This document shows, piece after piece, positions 7,327 to 16,071 of a stretch of 64,000 nt of DNA. Each line of letters opens with the position of its first letter. The stretch's first letter is position 1. The stretch is from positions 84,464 through 148,463 of the forward strand of contig JAFVAU010000016.1 of the NCBI GenBank assembly GCA_017480345.1, written 5' to 3'. The notes under the pieces are model-generated. The model did not search any database. It was not told where the DNA came from and worked only from the letters and a program-made list of their open reading frames with translations. The DNA comes from Bacteroidales bacterium. GTDB lineage: Bacteria; Bacteroidota; Bacteroidia; Bacteroidales; UBA932. The position numbers were made by a program, and so were the translations under genes.

Positions 7327-8742
7327 CTAAAACTGGAAGTAATTCTTGGCGTTGTTGTAGGAGATGTCTTCCACCATCTTGCCGATGAAATCCAGCTCGG
7401 AGGCGGGCAGCTTGCCTTCCTCGATGTCCTTGCCCAGGACGTCGCAGAGAATACGGCGGAAGTACTCGTGACGGGGATAGGAGATGAAGCTGCGGCTGTC
7501 CGTGAGCATGCCCACGAAGCGGGAAAACAGGCCCAGCACGCTCAAGGCATCCATCTGGCGGCGCATGCCCACTTCCTGATCCAGGAACCACCAACCGGAA
7601 CCGAACTGCATCTTGCCGGGCACAGTGCCGTCGTTGAAGGTGTACAGCATGGTCATCATCACCTCGTTGTCCTTCGGGTTCAGGCAGTACAGGATGGTCC
7701 TCGTGAGGGCATCCTCGCTGGCCAGGCGGTTGAAGAACTTGTGACCGGCGGCGGCAATCTCCTGGTCATGGATGGCGTCGAAACCGGTATCCGGGCCCAC
7801 CAGCTTGAACATCTTGCTATTATTGTTACGAATGGCGCCGATATGGTACTGCTGTGCCCAGCCGGCCTTGCAGTCCATGACAGCCTGGTCGTGCAGGAAG
7901 GCGCTGCGGAACTTGTTCAGCTCCCACTTCGAAGGAGTCTTGCCCAGAAGCACCAGCTTGAAGATGGCTTCAATCTCCAGTTCGGTGTAATCCTCGCTGT
8001 AGAAGTTCTCCAGGCCGTGGTCGGAGAGCTTGCAGCCATTGGCGGCAAAGTAGTCGTGACGCTTCTGGAGGGCTTCGCAGAGGTCGGCATAGGAGTTGAT
8101 TTCCATGCCGGCGGCCTCACCCAGCTGCTCCAGATAGGCCTTGTAGGCCTTGGGGTTCTCGATGGCCATGGCCTTGTCCGGACGCCAGGCGGGAATCACC
8201 TGGGTGCCGAAGGGCTCGGCGGCTATCTTCTTGTGCCAGCGGAGGTCGTCGGCCGGGTCGTCGGTGGTACACACGGTTTCCACGCCGAAGCGGCGGATGA
8301 GGGCCTGGCCGCGGAACTCGGGCGTGGCCAGCTTGGCGTTGCACTCCTCGAAGATTTCACGGGCCGTGGCCGGGCTCAGGAGCTTGTCAATCCCGAACAC
8401 GCGGGAAAGTTCCAGATGGGTCCAGTGGTACAGGGGGTTCCGCATGGTATAAGGCACGGTCTCGGCCCACTTCTCAAAGGTTTCCCAAGCGCTGTACTTG
8501 CCGCCGGTGAGGTAATCTTCACTCACGCCGTTGGCACGCATGGCACGCCACTTATAATGGTCTCCGTAGTGGCCGTCCACCAACCAGAGCTGGGTAATGT
8601 CCCGGAATTGGATATTCTCCGCAATCTGCTGCGGCACCAAGTGACAGTGATAGTCAATGATGGGCATCTTTTCCGCGTGCTCATGGTACAGTTTTTTGGC
8701 GGTCTCCGTCTGGAGCATGAAATCGGGGTTGATAAAACTCAT
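7327..8742 (-). CDS. uxaC: Glucuronate (uronate) isomerase
   Basis: A 471-residue UxaC protein, full length. The metal-binding HxH of the amidohydrolase-like barrel is His32 and His34 in IIDYHCHLVP. It converts D-galacturonate to D-tagaturonate and D-glucuronate to D-fructuronate, the first step after uptake. It stands at the head of the hexuronate genes, 72 bp downstream of the large surface lipoprotein gene, from which it is separated by a GC-rich hairpin. Confidence 0.95.
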   Translation of the reverse strand: MSFINPDFMLQTETAKKLYHEHAEKMPIIDYHCHLVPQQIAENIQFRDITQLWLVDGHYGDHYKWRAMRANGVSEDYLTGGKYSAWETFEKWAETVPYTMRNPLYHWTHLELSRVFGIDKLLSPATAREIFEECNAKLATPEFRGQALIRRFGVETVCTTDDPADDLRWHKKIAAEPFGTQVIPAWRPDKAMAIENPKAYKAYLEQLGEAAGMEINSYADLCEALQKRHDYFAANGCKLSDHGLENFYSEDYTELEIEAIFKLVLLGKTPSKWELNKFRSAFLHDQAVMDCKAGWAQQYHIGAIRNNNSKMFKLVGPDTGFDAIHDQEIAAAGHKFFNRLASEDALTRTILYCLNPKDNEVMMTMLYTFNDGTVPGKMQFGSGWWFLDQEVGMRRQMDALSVLGLFSRFVGMLTDSRSFISYPRHEYFRRILCDVLGKDIEEGKLPASELDFIGKMVEDISYNNAKNYFQF

Positions 8743-8777
8743 GGTGTTCTGTGTTTTAATATTGTTTCGTGGAAGGG

Positions 8778-8799
8778 GGCAGGGCGGTCAGGCCCTGCC
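8778..8799 (-). terminator. GC-rich hairpin between the PUL and uxaC
   Basis: GGCAGGGC (8778-8785) pairs with GCCCTGCC (8792-8799), an 8 bp perfect stem in the 72 bp gap after the surface lipoprotein gene. No strong T-run follows on the minus strand, so this may be a partial terminator or an mRNA-stabilising structure separating the surface genes from the catabolic genes. Confidence 0.4.
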
Positions 8800-8814
8800 T
8801 CCTTGGAATTCAGA

Positions 8815-11800
8815 CTACCAGCGGTCGTCTCCGTAGCCCTTATAGGCAGGCTTCACGGAGAAGTAGCCCGTAGCCACGGGATCTACCAGGAAAGGAGTCT
8901 CGTCCAATACTCTACCGGCAGCTTCAATATCCTCGGTGGCCATGGTGTTCCACCAGCTGTAAGGCTCGGTGGTATCAAGGTCGAAGAAGAGATTGTCGGT
9001 AATGTACGGGTGAGCTATCTTTTCAGATGCAGAAGAAACCAGTTTCGGGAAACCGGCCGCGTTGGACGGCGTTTCAGCAGCACGATGCATGGAAGCAAAG
9101 ATATTCTTGCGAACCAGCACACGACGGGCGGCGCTGCCCAAAGAGGCGGGAGCCAAACCGGAAGTGGAGCGAACATGCATGATACCGTTGTTGTCCTTGC
9201 TGTCCACGGAGCACAGGTTGAAGAACGTATTGTTCTCCACGGTAACGGCGCCGCAGACTACGGCCGCATCGATGCGGAGGAAGGTGCGGATACCATTCCA
9301 GAACGTGCTGTTCTTCACATTCACACTGGAGACATTACCCTTGCGGATATCAATGAAATCTCCACTGGTTCCAAAATCATGCACCATTATGCCATTCACG
9401 GAAATGGGGCCGGTGGTGGATTCTCCGGAATTCGAAATGAGGCGGTTGGCATATTTGTATACTTCACAATCCTTCAGGGTGATGCCGGAAAGGACGGAGG
9501 AGGCGGCTACATCAATCATATTGCCGACTGTCTTATCAGAACCGTCAGCGGTGTAAGCGCCATTGAGTCGAAGGTTCTCCAGGACAAAGGCGCCCTCGGT
9601 GGCAGCAAGTTTGAAACCGCCAGTCACCTCAGGCTTGATGCCGCTACGAGATACGCCCTTCAGGGTAAGTCCCTGAGCAAGGGTAATGGAGCCGGCATCG
9701 GCGCCCTCTACAGAGCTTAAGTCATAGCTCACGCCCGTCAGGGACAGTACAGACTTACCGGCAGCAATGGCATTCATCAGTTCTTCCGTATTGGCCACCT
9801 TGAAGGGTTCAGCAGTCGAGGGGGCGGAAGTAATCCACCGGGGATCACCCACCTTTTCGCTTGCCACCAGACCATGTACGACGGTGAAGTCACCGGCAGC
9901 CGCATCCTTGAAGACATCAGCCGTAAGTACCAAACCGAAATCGGCCGTGGCCACATCCTTGGCAGAATAGGCCCACCAGCTGAACTCTGCATCGTTGTTG
10001 TTCTCCGTGCTGAGCACCTCGGCAAAATAGTTGTGGCTGAATCGGGGAACCGCGATGGCCGAAGAGGCCTTGGATACGAGTTTCGGGAAGCCCTGTGCGT
10101 TGGACGGGGCCGCTTCGGCACGTTGCATGTGGGCAAAGAGGTTATCTTTGACCACTACCTGTTCCGCAGAGGTTACAGATTTGCTGCGAACGTGGAAAAT
10201 ACCGTTATTGTCCTTGCTGTCCACGTAGCACAGGTTGTAGAACGTGTTGTTCTGAACCAGGATGGAACCGCAGACCACGTCGGCATCAATGCGGGCAAAG
10301 GTACGGATACCATTGGCGAAGGTGCTGTTAACCACCTTCAGGGCATTCAGCGTTCCCTTGCGGAAATCAATGAAGTCACCGCTGGTTCCCATGTTGGTAA
10401 CCAGGGCGCCGCTGATGACCAGGGAACCCAGGGAAGAGGTGGCCTTGTCCTGATAGAACAAGCGGTTGGCATAGTTCTTCACCTGAACGTCTACCAGTTG
10501 GGCCGATGTCACCTGAGCGCCATCCGCCACATAGAAGGCATTGTCCAGGGCAGCATCCAACGAGCCCTTGCCGTCCAGCGTGATACCCTTGACGATGAAC
10601 TGGGTTGCTCCGGCGCCCAGCTGGAATTTACCGGTCACCACAGCGTCCTTACCACCTTGGATGGTAAGCGGGTTGGCCAGTTCCACAGCGGCCGTTCCCA
10701 GGTCATAGGTACCATTGGTGAGGGTAATCACCTTCTTGCCGGCAGAAATGGCCGTCAACAGGCCATCAGCGTCCTCCACCGTAATCTCGGAAGCGGGCGT
10801 GCTGCCAGCCATGCTGTTCCAGCGGGGATCGCCCACACCGGCATTCATCATCACCGCATTGGTGAGGGTGAAGTCCAGGTTTGCGGCATCCTTGCAAGGA
10901 TCGCTGGGAACAATGGCGCCCCCGCGTAAGGTACCCTCTTCCTTGGACATAAAGCTCCAGAAGGAATAGGCAGCCTTCTCCTCACGGTCTTCGCAATTAT
11001 AGTAGTAGTTGTTGGACACCGTATAAGGAGTGATGCCACCCTTACTGCGAAGTTTCGGGAAGCCGGCGGCATTGGAAGGTTCCTCATCGATGAGGATGGA
11101 ATAGAAGAAGTTGTTCTCCAGACGATACTCATTGAGGTTGGCACCGGCGGCGCTGCGGATGTGCAGGATACCGTTGTTGTCCTTGCTGGAAGAGTTGGTG
11201 GCCACCTTATAGAACGTGTTGTTCTTGATGATGGCGCTGTTCATCTCATGGCCGGCATCTGTGCGGATGAAAGTACGGCAGCTGTTGGCAACCGTGTTAT
11301 TCTCGAACACGAAGTTGTGGTGAGCACCCGCACGCATGTCGATATAGTCGGCACCGGCAGAGCTGTCCGTGATGAGGTTGCCCTTGAAGATAACATATTG
11401 GACCTTGGACGCTGCCTTGCCGGAGTTGTCATACAGGGCCTTGGTTCCATGCAGGTTGCTGTCATAGATGGCCACGGTATCGGCAATGGGAGCATTGGTC
11501 TTGTCGTCAATGAAGACGGACACGGCAGCGTTGGTGTCATCCAGACTTGTGATATCCAGGTTGGACAGGACAACGCTTCCTCCAATCTCACCGCTCAGGG
11601 TGATGCTGGTGTTGACAGCCGTCTTCTTGTCTCCACTGGTCTGACCTTTCAGGTGCAGAGGAGCGACAAGCGTCAGTTTACCAATTTGATAAGGAGTATC
11701 GCTATACTTCAGCGTAATATAATCCTTTCCGGCATCAATGGCACTCATGAGGTCCTCGACATTGTCGACGATCAACTCATCGGTGCTTCCGCCACCGGCA

Positions 11801-14238
11801 GGAAGGACGGCAAACGTGGCCACACCGGCTGCAGATTCCGTATTGTAAATGTCGGTAGCACCCGGATTGGCGAAGACGGAAACCTTGTAGCTGCCGGCAT
11901 CCAGCATGGCAGTAGTCTTACCTTCAATGGTATAGGAGGTTTCCTTGACATTATATGTCTTGCCGCTGAACACGACGGAGTAGGAGTCGGCATTCTCTAC
12001 GGGCTCCCAGGTAATGACCACATCCGTGGCTTCACCAGCCGTAAAGGTGGCAGGTTCCGCCTTCGGGTCGGGAGTCTGCAGGGCCGTATTCACAGCAGTG
12101 ACATCATCGCTCCAGGCCAGCTGAGCCAGGCTCACGGGGCCGGAAGGATAAACGTAGACAATAGACTCTTCGGTGATGGAAGTGATGAGAATCTTGGTGG
12201 CATTGCCCTGCTCGGCAAGAGCGGACGCACCACCCTTCAGAGCGATGGACGTTCCTTCCAGATTACCCACACCCACTACCAGATGACCGGTATAGTCTGC
12301 AGGAGAATCGGCCTTGATGACAAGGGAACCCGGTTTATCCGTGTGGAATGCCACAAAGTTGTGCTGAGGCACACCCTGGCGGTTCACCACAACGGGGCTC
12401 TGGAATTTAAGCATACCTCCGTCGGCCACGATAGGCAGGGCTTCGCTGCCGGAGACAAAGAGGTAATCCCGGACCATTTCCTTCTTGATGGAGCCAGAGA
12501 AGTACTTGGCATTGGCCAGGTTCCAGGTATGAGGCTGAGGAACCACCGTCATGGTGAGGTCTTCAGGCTCTTCCACATAGGGAGTCCACCATTTGGAGGC
12601 ACCGATTCCCTTTCCGGCGATATCGGAAGTGGCCAGGATGTTGAAGTAACCGCCCGCGGCATTGTAGCAAGGGGCATCTTCCAGGATAATGGCACCAGCC
12701 TGTGCGGCGGTGAAGTTGTCCGTAAAGAAGGTCACAGCACCGTCATCTCCCACAGGGAGGCCCCAGAAATAGTTTTCAGAGGCGGCGGCAGCCATATCGG
12801 AAGCTGTCTTATACTTGGCATTGGCGCTCTCCAGAGTGGCCTTTCCGCTCATGTTCAGGAAGAGGTTCTTCTTGAAGGAGAAACTGCCGGGGACAATCTG
12901 CAGACCAAAGATACCGGCATTGTTGGTATTGTCAACAAAACACAGGTTATACAGCGTATTGTTCTCGAACACCAAGGCTCCGAGCGTGCCGGCATCCAGA
13001 CGGACGAACGTACGCATACCCTGAACGATGGTGTTGTTGACAAAGTTCAAGGACTTTATGCTAGTAGCCTGACGGATATCAATCACATCACCGCCCACGG
13101 TACCGTCGGCGTTGATGTTGGTAATTTCGCAGCTGTCATAAGTCACGTCTCCCAGCACCATTTCGTTACTCCACTCGTAGATGAGGCCCTTGGTGTAATT
13201 GGTAATGACGCAGTTCACATAGCTGATGTTGCCGATGCTCTTGCCCTTTACGGTACCGCCGTTCTTATTCTGAAGGGCGAAGCCGAATCCGGAAGGAGAG
13301 GCGGCAGTGGGAGCGCCGTCAAAGGTAATATTCTCGAAGCTGAGGTTTTCCCCGGCCCAGGTGTCAGCAATATGCAGTTCACCGGTAAGGACGGGCGTAT
13401 TGCCATCGTTGTCCATTTCACCGATAAGGGCGAAACCATTGCTGATATCGAGGGCTTCGATGTCATAAGGAGAGCCTTCGAGCTTCAGATAGATCCGTGC
13501 ACCCTGGGTTTTAACGGCATTCTGAAGGGCTTCCAGCGTGGAAACCTCCGTAGTTCCGTCCGTGGGAGCGGCCGTCCAGGCATTGATCTGGCCGCGGGAG
13601 GCACTCTTGAAGTAGAGGATAAACTCATATTCGGTAGCCGGAGCCAGTTCTTCGATAGTGACGGCGGCGGCAGCAATCTCATCGCTCGTGAGCGTGTGCG
13701 TGGTCTCGGTGTTCTCATCGCCGGGAAGGCGGGTTACCACACGGTCCACCTCTTCGAAATCGCTGACCTCTTTGCTCCAGGTCAGGGAAACGGAAGTGCT
13801 GGTGCGCTCGGCAAGCTTCAGGAACAGGTTGTCCTTGACAGCATAAGTCTTGATGGACTTGCCGTAATCGGCCACCTTAGAATCAATCTTACCCTCTTTC
13901 TGGGCGACGACGGTGAAATAATAGGTGGCATCGGCCTCCAACTTGACCGAATAGGGCACCTGGGAAGGAGCAAGCGTCTCCGTCAGGAAGGCAGAGGTGT
14001 GTGCAGCATCGGTATAGACGGTGAGCACATACTTCTCCGCATCCTTGGCCACATCCCAGGAGAAGGTAACCACGTCACCCAAATTGGCATTTACCTTGGC
14101 TTCCAAGTTCATGGGCTCCAGGCAACGGGCCAGGTCCAGCTCCGTTATCTCGTCAAACTTCTCCTTATTGGCGCAGGAGACGGCGGCGAGAGCAAGAAAA
14201 GCTGCGACAGCGTATTTGAATATTCTGAATTGTTTCAT
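8815..14238 (-). CDS. Giant surface lipoprotein with four DUF4957/DUF5123-like beta-helix units
   Basis: An 1807-residue protein with a lipoprotein signal ending AVSC (Cys22). Two fibronectin type III-like domains (about residues 40-225) are followed by a first repeat unit (about 230-555), a linker with another Fn3-like domain (about 735-815), and three more units (about 820-1145, 1150-1475, 1480-1807). Each unit starts with a pattern like LMxAIxAGKxxITL and contains NSTFxNGIRTFxRIDA and NNTFYNLCxVDxKDNNGI, giving a right-handed beta-helix feel. It lies 3 bp after susD, the place usually held by SusE/F-type surface glycan-binding proteins. I infer binding, perhaps cleavage, of pectin at the cell surface; no catalytic residues can be named with confidence. 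Confidence 0.8.
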   Translation of the reverse strand: MKQFRIFKYAVAAFLALAAVSCANKEKFDEITELDLARCLEPMNLEAKVNANLGDVVTFSWDVAKDAEKYVLTVYTDAAHTSAFLTETLAPSQVPYSVKLEADATYYFTVVAQKEGKIDSKVADYGKSIKTYAVKDNLFLKLAERTSTSVSLTWSKEVSDFEEVDRVVTRLPGDENTETTHTLTSDEIAAAAVTIEELAPATEYEFILYFKSASRGQINAWTAAPTDGTTEVSTLEALQNAVKTQGARIYLKLEGSPYDIEALDISNGFALIGEMDNDGNTPVLTGELHIADTWAGENLSFENITFDGAPTAASPSGFGFALQNKNGGTVKGKSIGNISYVNCVITNYTKGLIYEWSNEMVLGDVTYDSCEITNINADGTVGGDVIDIRQATSIKSLNFVNNTIVQGMRTFVRLDAGTLGALVFENNTLYNLCFVDNTNNAGIFGLQIVPGSFSFKKNLFLNMSGKATLESANAKYKTASDMAAAASENYFWGLPVGDDGAVTFFTDNFTAAQAGAIILEDAPCYNAAGGYFNILATSDIAGKGIGASKWWTPYVEEPEDLTMTVVPQPHTWNLANAKYFSGSIKKEMVRDYLFVSGSEALPIVADGGMLKFQSPVVVNRQGVPQHNFVAFHTDKPGSLVIKADSPADYTGHLVVGVGNLEGTSIALKGGASALAEQGNATKILITSITEESIVYVYPSGPVSLAQLAWSDDVTAVNTALQTPDPKAEPATFTAGEATDVVITWEPVENADSYSVVFSGKTYNVKETSYTIEGKTTAMLDAGSYKVSVFANPGATDIYNTESAAGVATFAVLPAGGGSTDELIVDNVEDLMSAIDAGKDYITLKYSDTPYQIGKLTLVAPLHLKGQTSGDKKTAVNTSITLSGEIGGSVVLSNLDITSLDDTNAAVSVFIDDKTNAPIADTVAIYDSNLHGTKALYDNSGKAASKVQYVIFKGNLITDSSAGADYIDMRAGAHHNFVFENNTVANSCRTFIRTDAGHEMNSAIIKNNTFYKVATNSSSKDNNGILHIRSAAGANLNEYRLENNFFYSILIDEEPSNAAGFPKLRSKGGITPYTVSNNYYYNCEDREEKAAYSFWSFMSKEEGTLRGGAIVPSDPCKDAANLDFTLTNAVMMNAGVGDPRWNSMAGSTPASEITVEDADGLLTAISAGKKVITLTNGTYDLGTAAVELANPLTIQGGKDAVVTGKFQLGAGATQFIVKGITLDGKGSLDAALDNAFYVADGAQVTSAQLVDVQVKNYANRLFYQDKATSSLGSLVISGALVTNMGTSGDFIDFRKGTLNALKVVNSTFANGIRTFARIDADVVCGSILVQNNTFYNLCYVDSKDNNGIFHVRSKSVTSAEQVVVKDNLFAHMQRAEAAPSNAQGFPKLVSKASSAIAVPRFSHNYFAEVLSTENNNDAEFSWWAYSAKDVATADFGLVLTADVFKDAAAGDFTVVHGLVASEKVGDPRWITSAPSTAEPFKVANTEELMNAIAAGKSVLSLTGVSYDLSSVEGADAGSITLAQGLTLKGVSRSGIKPEVTGGFKLAATEGAFVLENLRLNGAYTADGSDKTVGNMIDVAASSVLSGITLKDCEVYKYANRLISNSGESTTGPISVNGIMVHDFGTSGDFIDIRKGNVSSVNVKNSTFWNGIRTFLRIDAAVVCGAVTVENNTFFNLCSVDSKDNNGIMHVRSTSGLAPASLGSAARRVLVRKNIFASMHRAAETPSNAAGFPKLVSSASEKIAHPYITDNLFFDLDTTEPYSWWNTMATEDIEAAGRVLDETPFLVDPVATGYFSVKPAYKGYGDDRW

Positions 14239-14241
14239 GGC

Positions 14242-16059
14242 TTACTGGGGATTATCGTAGTGGTAATCGTTCTTGATAGCACCCTGGCTGTTGGTAATGG
14301 TATCGTAGAAGATAGGCCAGAACATGTACTCGTCAGGATTGTTGTAGTAGATGCCATTGATACGGTCCGTATAGAAACCGGAAGCTTTGGCGTCATCGTA
14401 TTTGGTCAGATAATCGCTTTCAAGCTCATAGCCTGCAGGAATCTCCTGGCCGATCAGCGGGAAGAAGAAATCCAATCCGTCCTCAGCGTCGTTCAGACGG
14501 AAAGCGACTTCACCGGTGTACAGGGCATAGTCATCAGAAAGAGCACGAAGAGCTAACATTTCCTCCTTGACCTGGTCCAGTTTGGTCTTGAGCAGATTCC
14601 AGCGGATGAGGTCTCCCTTGCGGAGGAACTCGCCGCAGAACTCAAGGGCGCGCTCCTTGACAATGGCGTCGAAGAAGGCTTCCTTGGAGTTGATACCGTT
14701 CACATAAGCCTCGGCGGCATCCAGACCGGTTGCACGCTCACGCACTTCCTGCAGGTACGGTTTGGCATTGGATGGACCGTTGAGCTCGTTCTCAATCTCC
14801 GCAGCCATCAGCAGGATATCGGCATAACGCATCACCACGGGCTTGATGCCGTCATCGTTACCGCCGGTATAAGGCTGGGCATTCATCCACTCGAAACGAT
14901 ACTTGCCGAAGTACCACTTGGAGATACCGGCCATCTCGGGATCCGTGCTCTTGCTCCACTTGTAGTTGGCGCAAGTCACGTCACGGCGGACGTCGTTGTC
15001 GTCATACATGAAATACACCGTAGGAACAGGACCTGCGTCACCGCCACGGGAAACGCCACCGGACCAGCTGGAGCCTTCGGAAGAAATGGCGAAGGTAAAG
15101 TTCCAACGGCCACGGCCGGCGCCGAAAGGAATGACATACAAAGTCTCGTAGGCAGGGCCGGCGGTCATGTTGTTCATGTTGTTCATGTTGTACCAGTAGG
15201 TCTCGTAGTCAGGCTCCAGGGAAGCCTTGCCAATGGCGTCTTTCAGATAAGCAAGAGCCTTGGGATAAAGGACGTCCTTCTGAAGCTGGGCATCGGAAGT
15301 CATACGGATGGAACCGGCGTCACCGGTACCCACGGCACCATCGGCCGGACGCAGGGCGTAACCGCTGGCGGCCAGGGCGATACGGGCATACAGACCCTCG
15401 GCGAAGACTTTGTTCACACGGTCCGTGCGGGAAGTGGCAGCCGTAGCTCCGGGATAAGGGAGGTAAGGGATGGCTTCATCCAGATCGGCGAGAATGTGAT
15501 TGTAAATGGTGTCACGGCACTCCTTGGGTCTGTAGATAGTCTCTGCATCCACGGAGGAGAAACGGGCGGGAACATCACCCCAGGCCTTGATGAGGTCGTA
15601 GTAAATCATGGCACGGAGCGTGAGGGCTTCGCCCAGCAGGTATGCCATATTGGCATCTTCCTTCACGTTTCCATACTCGCGCAGGCCTTCAATGACCAGG
15701 TTGGCACGCTCGATACCCGTGTACATCAGCGGGAAGGGACCGTTGGTCAGATTGAGCTGGGAGTTGTTGGGCTTGCAATCGTAAGCGGCAATATCGGATT
15801 TGCCGTCACCGGGCTTGTAGGTGTTATACCACTCGATATCGGTATTGAAACCGTACCAGGGCAGGAAACGGCCACGATAAGAGTTCACCTCGCAGAAAGC
15901 CTCGGTAATGCCGAAAACTGTACCTTCAGCAAGGGAATAATTGGAATAGACGGACGCCGAGTCAAAGGCAGACGGGGAATCCGAATCCAGGAATTTCTCG
16001 CAGGAAACCGCCATGGCGGCGATGACAGCCGCAGAAAGGATATAGATAATCTTTTTCAT
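14242..16059 (-). CDS. susD: SusD/RagB-family glycan-binding lipoprotein
   Basis: A 605-residue SusD homolog, outer-membrane lipoprotein with lipobox AVSC (Cys20) and the typical opening CEKFLDSDSPSAF. The helical TPR-like scaffold and the C-terminal segment ending near YHYDNPQ fit the family. It binds oligosaccharide at the surface and forms the lid of the SusC channel encoded 12 bp upstream. Neighbouring pectinases point to homogalacturonan or rhamnogalacturonan fragments as ligand. Confidence 0.92.
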   Translation of the reverse strand: MKKIIYILSAAVIAAMAVSCEKFLDSDSPSAFDSASVYSNYSLAEGTVFGITEAFCEVNSYRGRFLPWYGFNTDIEWYNTYKPGDGKSDIAAYDCKPNNSQLNLTNGPFPLMYTGIERANLVIEGLREYGNVKEDANMAYLLGEALTLRAMIYYDLIKAWGDVPARFSSVDAETIYRPKECRDTIYNHILADLDEAIPYLPYPGATAATSRTDRVNKVFAEGLYARIALAASGYALRPADGAVGTGDAGSIRMTSDAQLQKDVLYPKALAYLKDAIGKASLEPDYETYWYNMNNMNNMTAGPAYETLYVIPFGAGRGRWNFTFAISSEGSSWSGGVSRGGDAGPVPTVYFMYDDNDVRRDVTCANYKWSKSTDPEMAGISKWYFGKYRFEWMNAQPYTGGNDDGIKPVVMRYADILLMAAEIENELNGPSNAKPYLQEVRERATGLDAAEAYVNGINSKEAFFDAIVKERALEFCGEFLRKGDLIRWNLLKTKLDQVKEEMLALRALSDDYALYTGEVAFRLNDAEDGLDFFFPLIGQEIPAGYELESDYLTKYDDAKASGFYTDRINGIYYNNPDEYMFWPIFYDTITNSQGAIKNDYHYDNPQ

Positions 16060-16071
16060 CTTGACAGCGGA

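Noticed and set aside
8815..14238. Repeated blocks in the large lipoprotein gene as a CRISPR array
   Set aside because: The repeats are diverged, about 1 kb long and encode protein; no short direct repeats with spacers were seen anywhere in the window.
11161..14556. A 1131-codon open frame on the plus strand opposite the giant lipoprotein gene
   Set aside because: It is antisense to a clearly coding gene with a lipoprotein signal and repeats, shows no domain pattern and arises from GC-biased third positions. The same holds for long plus-strand frames opposite secA (59010-62435), the TPR gene (50472-53315), the SusC gene and the GH78 gene.
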